Shown here one piece after another: positions 1 through 9,205 of a stretch of 64,000 nucleotides of DNA. The position numbers and the translations under genes were made by a program. Each line of letters starts with the position of its first letter. Positions within the stretch are counted from its first letter, which is position 1. The notes under the pieces were generated by a model that was not told where the DNA came from, did not search any database, and saw nothing but the letters and a program-made list of their open reading frames with translations. This stretch comes from Peterkaempfera podocarpi (GTDB lineage: Bacteria > Actinomycetota > Actinomycetes > Streptomycetales > Streptomycetaceae), in the NCBI RefSeq assembly GCF_042466665.1, contig NZ_CP162102.1, forward strand, positions 4,092,001 to 4,156,000, given 5' to 3'.

Positions 1-814
1 GATCGCGGTGCTGCCGTCGTACAGGGTCGGCATCCAGTACGCCGACCTGTCGCCCGGGGCGAGGCAGGTGGTGCCGCCCGCCTGGAGCGAGGCCAGGGTG
101 GAGCCTGCGTTGGTGGTGGTGTTGCCCATGAAGGTGTGCATATGGGACTTGCCGGCCTGGCCCGGGTAGACGATGGGGTCGTCGGGCAGGTTGTGGTTGG
201 CCGAGCAGTTCGCCTGGAACTCGTGGAAGTAGGCGTGCGGCGGGTTGTAGGTGGACGGGGTGACCCCGGTGACCTGGGGGTTCGCCAGGACGTAGCCGTC
301 CGTCGGCAGGCTCGCCGTGCCGTACGCCTTGAACTCGTAGAGCGAGTAGCCGTAGCCGGTGGCCCGGTGGGTGGCGTACAGCCGCAGATAGCGCCCACTG
401 CCGGAGACGGCGAGGTTCTGCACCCCGCCGGTGCCGGTGGTGGTGGAGTAGACGGTGGTCCAGGTGGTGGCGTCATCGGAGGTCTGCAGCTGGAAGGCGT
501 CGGCGTAGGCGGCCTCCCAGTCCAGCTCCCCGGGAGACGGTGGCGCCGGTCCCGAGGTCGATCCTGATCCAGGCCGGGTCGGTCCAGGTGCTGGCCCAGC
601 GGGTGGCGGGGTCGCCGTCGACGACGGCCCCGGCGGGGAAGTTGGCGCTCTCGATGGACGAGGCGGTGACCGGGCGGGACTGCGAGATCAGCGTCTCGGC
701 GGCGGCCGCGTGCTGGGTGGCGGCGCCCAGGCCCAGCAGGGAGAGCAGGGTGGTGAGGGCGAGCGCCAGCGCTGTTCGGCGCGGTCGCCCGCGGGACGGG
801 AATCGGGGTCGCAT
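1..814 (-). CDS. Secreted F5/8-type CBM plus DUF1996 protein (3' end outside window; frameshifted)
   Basis: The ATG at 814 follows a GGAGG box by 5 nt. A twin-arginine-free but basic N-terminus and a hydrophobic stretch ending in AAAA form a signal peptide of about 39 residues. Residues ~41-170 are an F5/8 type C (CBM32-like) module (SQSRPVTASS, GDPATRWAS, GYGYSLYEF). From ~175 the protein becomes a DUF1996 domain (NLPDDPIVYPG, KSHMHTFMGN, DRSAYWMPTLY), still open at base 1. The frame breaks near 533-537: alignment with the sister modules suggests that two bases are missing after VSR, and the downstream frame continues intact. Probably an extracellular polysaccharide-binding or -degrading protein; the catalytic role of DUF1996 is not established to my knowledge. 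Either a sequencing indel or a recent pseudogene. Confidence 0.75.
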
Positions 815-846
815 CTGACCTCCAGATCGGGTGGGTTGGGTGGGCC

Positions 847-880
847 CGGGGCCGGGATGTCGGGTGGGATCCCGGCCCCG
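847..880 (-). terminator. GC-rich hairpin terminator
   Basis: A perfect 12-bp stem (CGGGGCCGGGAT paired with its complement) with a 10-nt loop lies just downstream of the stop at 889 of the GH16 gene and upstream of the DUF1996 gene on the same strand, so it likely separates the two transcripts. Confidence 0.6.
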
Positions 881-888
881 GAGTCGGA

Positions 889-3800
889 TCAGGCGTAGAC
901 GCCGAACTCGTAGAGCGAGTCGCCGTAGGCGGTGCCGCGCTGGGTGATCTCGACGCGGACGTACCGCCCGCTCGCGGTGACGTCGAAGTCGTCGACGCCG
1001 CCGCTGCCCGTGCTGGTGGACCACACCGTGGTCCAGGTGGAGTCGTCGTTGGAGGTCTCGACCCGGTACGCCTTGCCGTAGGCGGACTCCCAACCGAGCT
1101 GGATGTGCTTGATGGCGGTGACCTGTCCCAGGTCCACCCGGATCCACTGGGGGTCGCTCCAGTCGGTCGCCCAGCGGGTGGTCCACTTGCCGTCGGTGGC
1201 GTTGGACGCCGGGTACGGGGCGCCGTCACCGGTCGCCTGGTAGGAGGAGGCGGTGGTGGGCTTGCCCAGGGCGACGTCGGTGCCCTGGACCTGCGGGGCG
1301 ACCACCCGGAAGGACCGGGTCTCGATGCCCACGTTGCCGTGCCCGTCGTAGGCGTAGACATAGACCTTGTAGACGCCGAGCGCCTTGGGCGCGGTGGCGG
1401 TGAAGCGGCCGTCGCCGGTCTGGGTGAAGTCGACCTGGTTGAAGCCGGTGCCGCCGCCGGCGTACTTGGCACAGTAGAGCAGCTGGTAGCGGATCAGGTC
1501 GCCGTCCGGATCGGTGGCCTTGGCGGTGATGTCGAAGGTGCTCCCGGCCGGCACGGACGCGGTGTTGCTCAGCGTCATGTCGGTGATCACCGGTGGGGTG
1601 TTGCCGCCCGCGTTGCCGCCGTAGTCCTTGGCCACCGAGTAGAAGCTGAGCCGCCGCCAGCCGGCCGGGACGGTGTTGTACCAGACACCGCCGAAGTCGT
1701 TCTCCGTCCCGTAGTGGAAGACCGTGGCGCCCAGCGCCACTCCCTGGTGCCCGGTGATGCAGGCCCAGTTGGAGAGGTAGGCGTCCCGCTTCTGGACGTC
1801 GGTGGGCTCGGTGGGCACCCCGTTGGCGTCGTTGGGCACCTCCCACTCGCCGGACTCGCCGGACTCGGTGATGATGTACGGCTTGGTGTAGCCGCCGCTG
1901 ACCCAGTCGTTCCTGACGTTGCAGACCGAGCCGTAGGAGTTGACCGCCAGCAGGTCCAGGCTCGGGGTGTAGGACTTGTAGTACGCCCAGGCCCCGGTCC
2001 AGGCGTCGGTGGAGGTCACCGGGTGGTCGGGGTCGATGGCGTGGATCGCCTGGGTGACCCGCTCCACGTACTTGGCGTAGGCCACCCGCTCCTGCTCGAC
2101 GGTGGAGCCGTCGTAGGTGTGGTCCTGGGTGGTGAGAACGACCTCGTTGCCCACGTCCCACATCAGCACACCGGGGTGGTCCTTGTAGGTGGTCACCCAC
2201 TGCTTGATCTGGTCCAGGGTGGAGTCCATGTACGCGGTGTCCTTGACATAGTCCGCGCCCTGGTTGAGCCAGAAGCCGTTGACCACCTTGAGGCCGTGCG
2301 CCGCGGCGGTGTCCAGCAGCGGCTTGGACCCCGCGTCGGTACCCCAGGTGCGCAGGGTGTTGACGCCCATCGCCTTGAGCTCGCGGATGTGCGCCTCCGC
2401 CGTGCTGTTGGCGGGGCCCCAGGTGATGCCCTTGACCTGGTACGGGGCGCCGTTGACGGTGAGCGCCCAGTTGCCCTGGCTGCCGGTGACCTTGACGGTG
2501 GAGTGGCCGCTGGGGACCGCCGGGTCGGTCATGGGCGCCGGGACCGTGCCGGTGCTGGTGGAGACGGTGACCTTGTCCAGGGCGAGGGTGCCGCCGGAGC
2601 TGGTGTCCGCCCCGGGCGAGGTGCAGCCGCAGACCGCGTCGGGGAAGGAGCCGCCGATCGCCAGGTCGAAGGCCAGGTAGAAGCCGTGGTGCACGGCGGC
2701 GTTCCAGGTGGAGACCCCCACCTGCGACTCGCTGACCTGCCAGACCTGCCGGCCGTCGAGGTACCAGCGGATCTGCTCGTCGGTGGTGGTGCGGTCGATG
2801 ACCGCCGAGTAGGTGTGGAAGTCGGTCAGGCACCCGGTACAGGAGGCCAGGCCGCTGGTCATGCCGTTGTACTCGTTGCAGTTGCCGCCCGGGGCGGTGC
2901 CGCAGTGCAGGGTGGCCGAGAGCTGGCTGCGGCCGTTGACGTTCTCCAGGACGTCGATCTCGCCGTTCTTGGGCCAGGAGCCGGTGTCACCGCGGTAGCC
3001 GCTGCCCATCAGCCGGAACGAGGGCCAGTAGCCCAGGCCCTTGGCCGGGGCGGGCTGCTTGACGGTCGCGGAGATCTGCAGCCGGCCGCCGGCCGGGGCG
3101 GTGAAGTCGGTGCGCTTGGTCTCGATCCGGCCCGAGGTCCACCCGGAGCCGCTGTGCACCGCGGTGAGGGCGAGGTGTCCGCTGCCGTCCAGCGAGACAT
3201 TGGCAGGGGCGCTGCTGGAGGTCTCGATCTCTCCGGTGCCCCAGTTGGCGGCCCCGCCGGGGTAGGAGGTGCCGGTGTCCACGGTCCAGTCGGCGGAGGG
3301 GGTGGCCCCGGCCGTCCCGTTGAAGTCGTCGCTCCACACGGTGGACCAGTCGCCCGGCGGGTCGGTGGTGGGGGGCGTGGTGGGCGGGTCGGTGGGGGGT
3401 GTGGTGGCACCCGCGCCGGTGTGCACCTGGAGCTCCCACAGGGAGTAGCCGTAGCCGGTGGCCCGCGCGGTGCCGTACAGCCGCACATAGCGGGCGGTGC
3501 CGGAGACGTTCAGCGTCTCGGTGCCCCCGCCCCGGTGGTGGTGGAGTACGCGCTGGTCCAGGTGGTCCCGTCGGTGGAGAGCTGGATCTGGTACGCCTTG
3601 GCGTAGGCGGCCTCCCAGGTCAGCACCACCTGGCAGACGCTCTGGGCGCTGCCGAGGTCGACCTGGAGCCACTGCGGGTCGGATGCCGCGCTGGACCAGC
3701 GGGTGCCGGTGTCGCCGTCGACCGCGTTGGACGCCGGAGTGCCGTAGTTCTCCTCACTGGAGGCCTTGGCGGTCCTGCCCTGGGCGGCATCGGTGGTGCC

Positions 3801-4319
3801 GCAGCCGCCGGCCGTGCCGCCGCCGGGGGTCCCGTAGACCTGGAACTCCCACAGGGAGTAGCCGTAGCCGGTGGCCCGCGCGGTGCCGTACAGCCGCACA
3901 TAGCGGGCGGTGCCGGAGACGTTCAGCGTCTCGGTGCCCCCCGCCCCCGTGGTGGTGGAGTACGCGCTGGTCCAGGTGGTCCCGTCGGTGGAGAGCTGGA
4001 TCTGGTACGCCTTGGCGTAGGCGGCCTCCCAGGTCAGCACCACCTGGCTCACCGCCGCCGGGGCTCCGAGGTCGACCTGGAGCCACTGCGGGTCGGCGGC
4101 GGCGCTGGACCAGCGGGTGCCGGTGTCGCCGTCGACGGCGTTGGACGCCGGAGTGCCGTAGTTCTCCTCACTGGAGGCGGTCGCGGTGCGGCCCTGGGAG
4201 AGCAGGGTGGCCGCGGCCTGTGCGGCATGGGCGGGGATCAGCAGCAGCAGGGCGGCGATCAGGGCCGCCGAGACCAGTGCGGCAAGGGGTTTTGTAGCTC
4301 CGCTGGGTGGAGCGGGCAT
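889..4319 (-). CDS. Secreted multidomain glycoside hydrolase: F5/8C-F5/8C-GH16-TIM barrel hydrolase-Ig-F5/8C (frameshifted)
   Basis: About 1143 residues once one missing base near 3521-3536 is restored. The ATG at 4319 follows AGGAGG by 8 nt. Order: signal peptide (1-~33); two near-identical F5/8 type C modules (~35-165, ~168-300); Pro/Thr linker; GH16 domain (~335-586) with the EIDVLE catalytic motif at ~452; a GH2/GH5-like TIM barrel (~600-893) with the acid/base pair in WDVGNE (~724) and probable nucleophile in ITESGE (~813); an Ig/cadherin-like domain with DPDGD; and a C-terminal F5/8C module. GH16 plus cellobiose-box-like operators upstream suggest beta-1,3(4)-glucan degradation outside the cell. 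The frameshift lies in a G-run: this copy has five Gs where the sister module at 3934-3960 has six, so a sequence error or slippage is likely. Confidence 0.85.
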
Positions 4320-4379
4320 GAGGGATCCTCCTGTGGGGGCGGGCCGTTCCGGCGGTCCGGGAGAGATCGGGAACGAAAA

Positions 4380-4393
4380 GGAGAGCGCTCTCC
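4380..4393. promoter_or_regulatory. CebR-like palindromic operator 1
   Basis: GGAGAGCGCTCTCC is a perfect 14-bp palindrome 61 bp upstream of the GH16 gene start. It resembles the LacI-family CebR box of streptomycetes (TGGGAGCGCTCCCA), which represses cellulose/cello-oligosaccharide genes. Regulator identity is inferred; no LacI-family gene is in the window. Confidence 0.65.
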
Positions 4394-4470
4394 CTCGCAG
4401 CATGCTCCATCCCCGATTGCGTACACGTCAATACCCATGCAACCCCCTTCTGAACAGGCATTACCGATCA

Positions 4471-4483
4471 GGGAGCGCTCTCC
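4471..4483. promoter_or_regulatory. CebR-like operator 2
   Basis: GGGAGCGCTCTCC, identical over 13 bp to the site at 10583-10595 ahead of the beta-helix gene and similar to the site at 4380. It lies between the GH1 gene end and the GH16 gene, about 90 bp from operator 1, a spacing compatible with cooperative repression. Confidence 0.6.
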
Positions 4484-4593
4484 AAGAGGGCATGCCAAAG
4501 TCCCGCACGGCCATCAGGCCGGGCGGGACGGGAGGGGCGGGCCTTGACGCGGGGAACGGTGCCCGCCCCCTCCCGGGTCCTGCTGCCGAGCGG

Positions 4594-5958
4594 TCAGCGG
4601 GCGCGGTGCTCCGCGATCAGTTCGGCATAGCGGCGCCCACTGGTCTTCACCGTGCGGCGCTGGGTCTCGTAGTCGACATGGACCAGGCCGAACCGCTTGT
4701 CGTAGCCATAGGCCCACTCGAAGTTGTCCAGCAGCGACCAGGCGAAGTAGCCGGCCAGCGGAGCGCCCTTGCGGACCGCGTCGGCGCAGGCCGCCAGATG
4801 CTGCTCCAGATAGTCGGTGCGCTCCGGGTCGTGGACCGACCCGTCGGCGGCCACCGTGTCCTGGAAGGCCGCCCCGCTCTCGGTGACATAGAGCTTCCGC
4901 GCCCCGTACTCCTCGGTGAGCCGCAGCAGCAGCTGCCCGATCCCCGGAGCGTGCACCTCCCAGGGCATCGCGGTGTGCTGCGGGTTGGGGCCGGGCAGCT
5001 GGCGGGTGTACGGCACCGCGGCGCCCGGGTCGTCGGCGACGATCTGCCGGAAGTAGTAGTTGAGGCCCAGCCAGTCCAGCGGGGCCGCGATGGCCTCCAG
5101 GTCGCCGTCCCTGACCGGCAGGTCGACGCCGTAGAGCTGCACCATGTCCTCGGGGTAGCCCCGGCCGTGGATCGGGTCCAGCCACCAGCGGTTGACATGG
5201 CCGTCGGCGCGTCGCGCGGCCAGCCGGTCGGCCTCGCTGTCACTGGCCGGCTCGATGGTGGAGAGGTTGTTGACGATGCCGATCTGCGCCCCCGGCACCG
5301 CCGAGCGCAGGGCCTGCACGGCAAGGCCGTGGCCCAGGTGCAGATGGTAGGAGGCGCGGACGGCGGCGGTGAGGTCGGTGAGACCCGGGGCCATCTTCCC
5401 TTCGAGGTGGCCGATCCAGGCCGAGCAGAGCGGCTCGTTGAGGGTGCCCCAGTGGGTGATCCGGTCGCCGAGAGCGCCGGCGACCACGGCCGTGTACTCC
5501 GCGAACCGCTCCGCGGTCTCCCGCTCGGGCCAGCCACCGCGGTCCTGCTGGGCCTGCGGGAGGTCCCAGTGGTAGAGGGTGGCGAAGGGGGTGATCCCGG
5601 CGTTCAGCAGGGCGTCGGTGAGCTTGTCGTAGAACGCCAGGCCCTTGGCGTTGACCGCGCCGCCGCCGTCCGGAACGATCCGCGGCCAGGCGATGGAGAA
5701 CCGGTAGGCGTCCAGGCCGAGGCCGGCCATCAGGCCGAGGTCCTCGGGCCACCGGTGGTAGTGGTCGCAGGCGGTGTCCCCGGTGTCGCCGCCTGCGACC
5801 GCACCGGGGGTGTGGGAGAAGGTGTCCCAGATGGAGGGGGATCTGCCGTCCTCCGCCACCGCGCCCTCGATCTGGTACGCGGCGGTCGCCGCGCCCCAGA
5901 GGAAGTCGTCGGGGAGTGCACTGAGGTCGGTCACGGCGGGCCTTTCGAGGAGGGTCAT
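4594..5958 (-). CDS. GH1 family beta-glucosidase
   Basis: A 454-residue cytoplasmic protein with no signal peptide and the full family-1 fold. Landmarks are FLWGAATAAYQIEG near the N-terminus, the acid/base Glu175 in TLNEP, the nucleophile Glu360 in YVTESG (ESG where most members have ENG) and the C-terminal WSLLDNFEWAYGY motif. It would hydrolyse imported beta-linked oligosaccharides to glucose. Its ATG overlaps the stop of the upstream permease gene (ATGA), so it is the last gene of the binding protein-permease-permease-glucosidase operon. Length is normal for GH1. Exact linkage preference cannot be read from the sequence. Confidence 0.93.
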   Translation of the reverse strand: MTLLERPAVTDLSALPDDFLWGAATAAYQIEGAVAEDGRSPSIWDTFSHTPGAVAGGDTGDTACDHYHRWPEDLGLMAGLGLDAYRFSIAWPRIVPDGGGAVNAKGLAFYDKLTDALLNAGITPFATLYHWDLPQAQQDRGGWPERETAERFAEYTAVVAGALGDRITHWGTLNEPLCSAWIGHLEGKMAPGLTDLTAAVRASYHLHLGHGLAVQALRSAVPGAQIGIVNNLSTIEPASDSEADRLAARRADGHVNRWWLDPIHGRGYPEDMVQLYGVDLPVRDGDLEAIAAPLDWLGLNYYFRQIVADDPGAAVPYTRQLPGPNPQHTAMPWEVHAPGIGQLLLRLTEEYGARKLYVTESGAAFQDTVAADGSVHDPERTDYLEQHLAACADAVRKGAPLAGYFAWSLLDNFEWAYGYDKRFGLVHVDYETQRRTVKTSGRRYAELIAEHRAR

Positions 5959-6797
5959 TTGACGGCGCCGGCGGTCAGGCCGGCCACCAGGTAACGCTGC
6001 AGCAGGAGGAACCCGGCGACCACGGGGACGCTGACGACCAGGGAGGCGGCCATGACCTGGTTCCAGTAGACGTCGGTCTGGGTGGCGTAGCCCTGGAGGC
6101 CCACAGCGAGGGTCCGGGTGGTGTCATTGGTCATCACCGAGGCGAAGAGCACCTCGCCCCAGGCCGTCATGAAGGCGTAGACCGCGACGGCGACGATGCC
6201 GGGGATCGCGGCCGGGATGATGATCCGCACCAGGGCGCCGATCGGACCGCAGCCGTCCACCAGCGCGGCCTCGTCGAGGTCGCGGGGGATCGAGTCGAAG
6301 TAGCCGACCAGCATCCAGATGGAGAACGGCAGCGAGAAGGTGAGATAGGTGAGGATCAGCCCGCCCCGGCTGCCGTAGAGGGCGATGCCGGTGGAGTCGC
6401 CCACATTGACGAAGATGATGAAGAGCGGCAGGAGAAAGAGGATGCCCGGGAACATCTGGGTGGAGAGCACGGTGACGGTGAAGACCCGGCGCCCCTTGAA
6501 GCGGTAGCGGCTCACCGAGTACGCCGCCAGGATGGCGATGACCACCGAGCAGACGGTGGCCCCGCCGGCCACGATCAGCGAGTTGACGAAGTACCGGCCC
6601 AGCGGCACGGTCTTCCAGATGTCCACATAGGGCCGGAAGGTCACCGTGGAGGGTATCCAGCGGAACGGCCCCTGGACGTCCTGCAGCGGCTTCAGCGATG
6701 AGCTGAGCATCACCAGCACGGGCACGAGGGTGAAGACCGCCAGCACCAGCAGGAAGATCCGGCGTATCCAGCGGAAGGACGCGGGTGGATTAATCAT
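5955..6797 (-). CDS. ABC sugar transporter permease, MalG-type
   Basis: A 280-residue inner-membrane permease with about six transmembrane helices and the EAA loop EAALVDGCGPIGALVRIIIP, which contacts the ATPase. MalG/CUT1 family. The ATG overlaps the stop of the MalF-type gene by 8 nt and its own stop overlaps the beta-glucosidase start. No ATPase gene is in the operon, which is common in Streptomyces, where the shared ATPase MsiK energises many CUT1 importers. The neighbouring GH1 gene and extracellular glucanase genes suggest an oligosaccharide cargo such as laminari- or cello-oligosaccharides. Confidence 0.92.
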   Translation of the reverse strand: MINPPASFRWIRRIFLLVLAVFTLVPVLVMLSSSLKPLQDVQGPFRWIPSTVTFRPYVDIWKTVPLGRYFVNSLIVAGGATVCSVVIAILAAYSVSRYRFKGRRVFTVTVLSTQMFPGILFLLPLFIIFVNVGDSTGIALYGSRGGLILTYLTFSLPFSIWMLVGYFDSIPRDLDEAALVDGCGPIGALVRIIIPAAIPGIVAVAVYAFMTAWGEVLFASVMTNDTTRTLAVGLQGYATQTDVYWNQVMAASLVVSVPVVAGFLLLQRYLVAGLTAGAVK

Positions 6798-7704
6798 CGG
6801 CGCCCCTCCGGCGCGAGGTGGCGAACAGATAGACCGCCGTGGCCAGCATCAGGAACAGCAGCAGCAGCACCGACATCGCGGAGCCGGAGCCGAAGTTCCA
6901 GGTGACAAAGGACGACTGGTAGATGTGGATGGAGATCAGGTCGGCGGCGGGCGGTGCGGACTTGCCGAAGAGCACATACGGGGTGTTGAAGTCGTTGAAG
7001 CTCCACAGGAAGAGCACCAGCACCAGCACCTGGCTGACCGGCCGCAGCGAGGGCAGCGTGATCCGGCGGATCTGCTGCCAGATCCCGGCGCCGTCCATGG
7101 CCGCCGCCTCGTAGAGCTCCCGCGGGATGTTCTGCAGTCCCGCGGTGAGGGTGAGGAAGGCGAACGGCCAGGACCGCCAGACCGCCACGGTGACCAGCGC
7201 GGAGAAGCTGTTGTCGCCGATCAGCCAGAAGGGCTTGCCCGAGGTGAGGTGGAGCTGGTCGTGCAGGATGTGGTTCACCAGGCCGGTGTCCCGCTGGAAC
7301 ATGAACGACCAGGTGATCACGGCCGCGTAGACGGGGAGTGCATAGGGGAGCAGAAAGGCCGCGCGGAGCAGCCCCCTGCCGCGGAAGGAGTCCTGCATCA
7401 TGATCGCCGCGACCGCGCCGATCAGCCAGGAGAGGCCGACGGCGAGGGCGGTGAAGGCGCAGGTCACCCAGAACGAGTGCAGCAGCGACTGGCCGACCGG
7501 GGCGTTGAAGTCCACCGCCGTGCGGTAGTTCCCCAGGCCGGTCCAGGGTGCTTCCGACCAGTTGCGGATGAAGAACTGGGTGAGCTCCTTGAAGCTCATG
7601 ACGATACCGACCACCATCGGGACCAGGTGGATCAGCAGCTCCATCACCAGCGCGGGGAGCAGGAGCAGGTAGGGCAGGCCGATTCGGCTCAGTCGCTGTC
7701 GCAC
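6790..7704 (-). CDS. ABC sugar transporter permease, MalF-type
   Basis: A 304-residue permease with about six helices and a canonical EAA loop (EAAAMDGAGIWQQIRRITLP). It pairs with the MalG-type protein encoded next to it. It starts at a GTG 1 bp after the TGA of the binding-protein gene, so translation is probably coupled. CUT1 family; substrate inferred only from context. Confidence 0.92.
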   Translation of the reverse strand: MRQRLSRIGLPYLLLLPALVMELLIHLVPMVVGIVMSFKELTQFFIRNWSEAPWTGLGNYRTAVDFNAPVGQSLLHSFWVTCAFTALAVGLSWLIGAVAAIMMQDSFRGRGLLRAAFLLPYALPVYAAVITWSFMFQRDTGLVNHILHDQLHLTSGKPFWLIGDNSFSALVTVAVWRSWPFAFLTLTAGLQNIPRELYEAAAMDGAGIWQQIRRITLPSLRPVSQVLVLVLFLWSFNDFNTPYVLFGKSAPPAADLISIHIYQSSFVTWNFGSGSAMSVLLLLFLMLATAVYLFATSRRRGADD

Positions 7705-7705
7705 G

Positions 7706-9022
7706 TCAGTTGGCCGGCATCTGCTGCTGAGCCTTGGTCAGCTCGGCCTTGACGGTGTCGTCGGTGACCGCCTTCCCGGACGCGGCCTCGGCGAGCAGGT
7801 TCTTGACGGCGGTGCCGATCAGGGTCTCGAACTGGCTCTCCTCGGGGACCTGGGGCAGCGGGGCGGCGCTGTTGCGCAGCACACCGGCGATGGTCTTCAG
7901 CTCCGGGGTGGAGAAGGCCGGGTCGGACTGGGCGGCGACGACCGGCGGGATGGAGCCGTACGCCTTGTTGAGGACCGTCTGCTCGGTGTCGCTGGTCATG
8001 AACTTCACGAACTGCAGGGCGCCGTCCTTGTTCTTGGTGTTCTTGAAGACGGCCATGTTGATGCCGGCCACCATGGAGGTGGTGGACTGCTTGGTGCCGC
8101 TGGCTCCGGCGGGGACCGGCACCGGGACGACCCCGTAGGCGTCGGGGCTCATGCCGTGCGACTTGAGGTTGGCGCCGGCGGCCTGCCACATCAGCATCGC
8201 CGCCTTGCCGGTGGCGAAGTCGGTCACGGACTGGTTGTTGGCGTACTCGGCGTTGCCGGGAGCGGCGATCTTGTCCTTGGCGATGAAGTCCACGTACTGC
8301 TTGACCGCGGCCACCGCGCCGGGGCTGTCGAAGGACGCCTTGCCCGCCGGGGTGAAGAAGGACGTGTCGTGCTGGGTGGCCAGGGTGAAGGCGTGGTGGA
8401 CGTTCTCGGAGAGGTTGCCGCCCTCGATCGCCAGGCCGTACTTGCCGCCCTTGGTGAGCTTCTGACCGTCGGCCACCAGCTCGTCCCAGGTGGCAGGGGG
8501 GGTGGCGATGCCGGCGTCGGCGAAGAGCTTCTTGTTGTAGTACAGGCCGTACGCCATGGAGTAGAGCGGGACGGCGGCCGGGTCCTTGCCGCTGGCGCCC
8601 GCCGAGGCGAGGGCGGAGGCGAGGAAGCGGTCCGAGCCGCCGACCTTGTCGAAGGTGGCGGCGTCGAAGGGCAGCAGGGCGCCGGTGGCTTGGAGCGAGG
8701 CGGACCAGGTGTTGCCGATGTTGAGGACGTCGGGGCCCTGGCCCGAGGTGGCGGCGGCCAGGATCCGGTTGAGCAGGTCGGACCAGGGGACGACCTCCAG
8801 CTTCACCTTGATGCCGGTCTGCTGTTCGAACTTTCTCAGCTCCGGCTCCAGGACCTGCTTGTCGACCTCCAGGCTGGCGCCCTGGTTCGAGGCCCAGTAG
8901 GTGAGCGTCTTCGGGCTGCTGTTTCCGCCGCCCCCGCCGGTGGAGCCGCCGCCGCAGGCGGTGGCGGTGACGGCTATGGCGGCGACCAGCGCGATGGCTG
9001 CGGCAGGACGGTTCATACGCAT
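7706..9022 (-). CDS. Extracellular solute-binding lipoprotein (CUT1 sugar type)
   Basis: 438 residues, start MRMNRP with GAGAGGGG 8 nt upstream. The N-terminus has a lipoprotein signal (hydrophobic stretch, then TATAC followed by a Gly/Ser-rich linker), so it is anchored outside the membrane. The body is a family-1 sugar-binding protein (LTYWASNQGASLEV, AMLMWQAAGA). It is the first gene of a four-gene minus-strand operon with two permeases and the GH1 beta-glucosidase. A 184-bp gap with an inverted repeat separates it from the divergent ROK regulator, which is the likely local controller. Confidence 0.92.
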   Translation of the reverse strand: MRMNRPAAAIALVAAIAVTATACGGGSTGGGGGNSSPKTLTYWASNQGASLEVDKQVLEPELRKFEQQTGIKVKLEVVPWSDLLNRILAAATSGQGPDVLNIGNTWSASLQATGALLPFDAATFDKVGGSDRFLASALASAGASGKDPAAVPLYSMAYGLYYNKKLFADAGIATPPATWDELVADGQKLTKGGKYGLAIEGGNLSENVHHAFTLATQHDTSFFTPAGKASFDSPGAVAAVKQYVDFIAKDKIAAPGNAEYANNQSVTDFATGKAAMLMWQAAGANLKSHGMSPDAYGVVPVPVPAGASGTKQSTTSMVAGINMAVFKNTKNKDGALQFVKFMTSDTEQTVLNKAYGSIPPVVAAQSDPAFSTPELKTIAGVLRNSAAPLPQVPEESQFETLIGTAVKNLLAEAASGKAVTDDTVKAELTKAQQQMPAN

Positions 9023-9124
9023 GACCGGGCCCCTCTCGGGCGGGGTGGGGGGGTGGGGAAGACAGGCGGCCTGAGCGGTTCCATGACGGCGGCCGATGCG
9101 GCCCGCCGGACCCGGACGGGTCAA

Positions 9125-9149
9125 CTCACGGCGTGATTTAACCCGTGAG
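9125..9149. promoter_or_regulatory. Inverted repeat in transporter/ROK intergenic region
   Basis: CTCACGG and CCGTGAG arms (7 bp each, 11-bp spacer) lie between the divergent binding-protein and ROK genes. Its position suits an operator for the ROK regulator acting on both promoters. It differs from the CebR-like boxes near the secreted hydrolases. Confidence 0.45.
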
Positions 9150-9205
9150 AAAAGATGGCGTCAAGGGTGCCTTCGCCGCTAGGTTGGCGCCCGAAGGGAG
9201 AGCCC

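Noticed and set aside
1105..3606. 833-codon plus-strand open frame
   Set aside because: Antisense shadow of the GH16/TIM-barrel gene caused by high GC; Val/Gly/Arg-rich, no start site or domain.
5955..9022. Missing ATPase as sign of a broken importer
   Set aside because: CUT1 importers of Streptomyces commonly share the unlinked ATPase MsiK.
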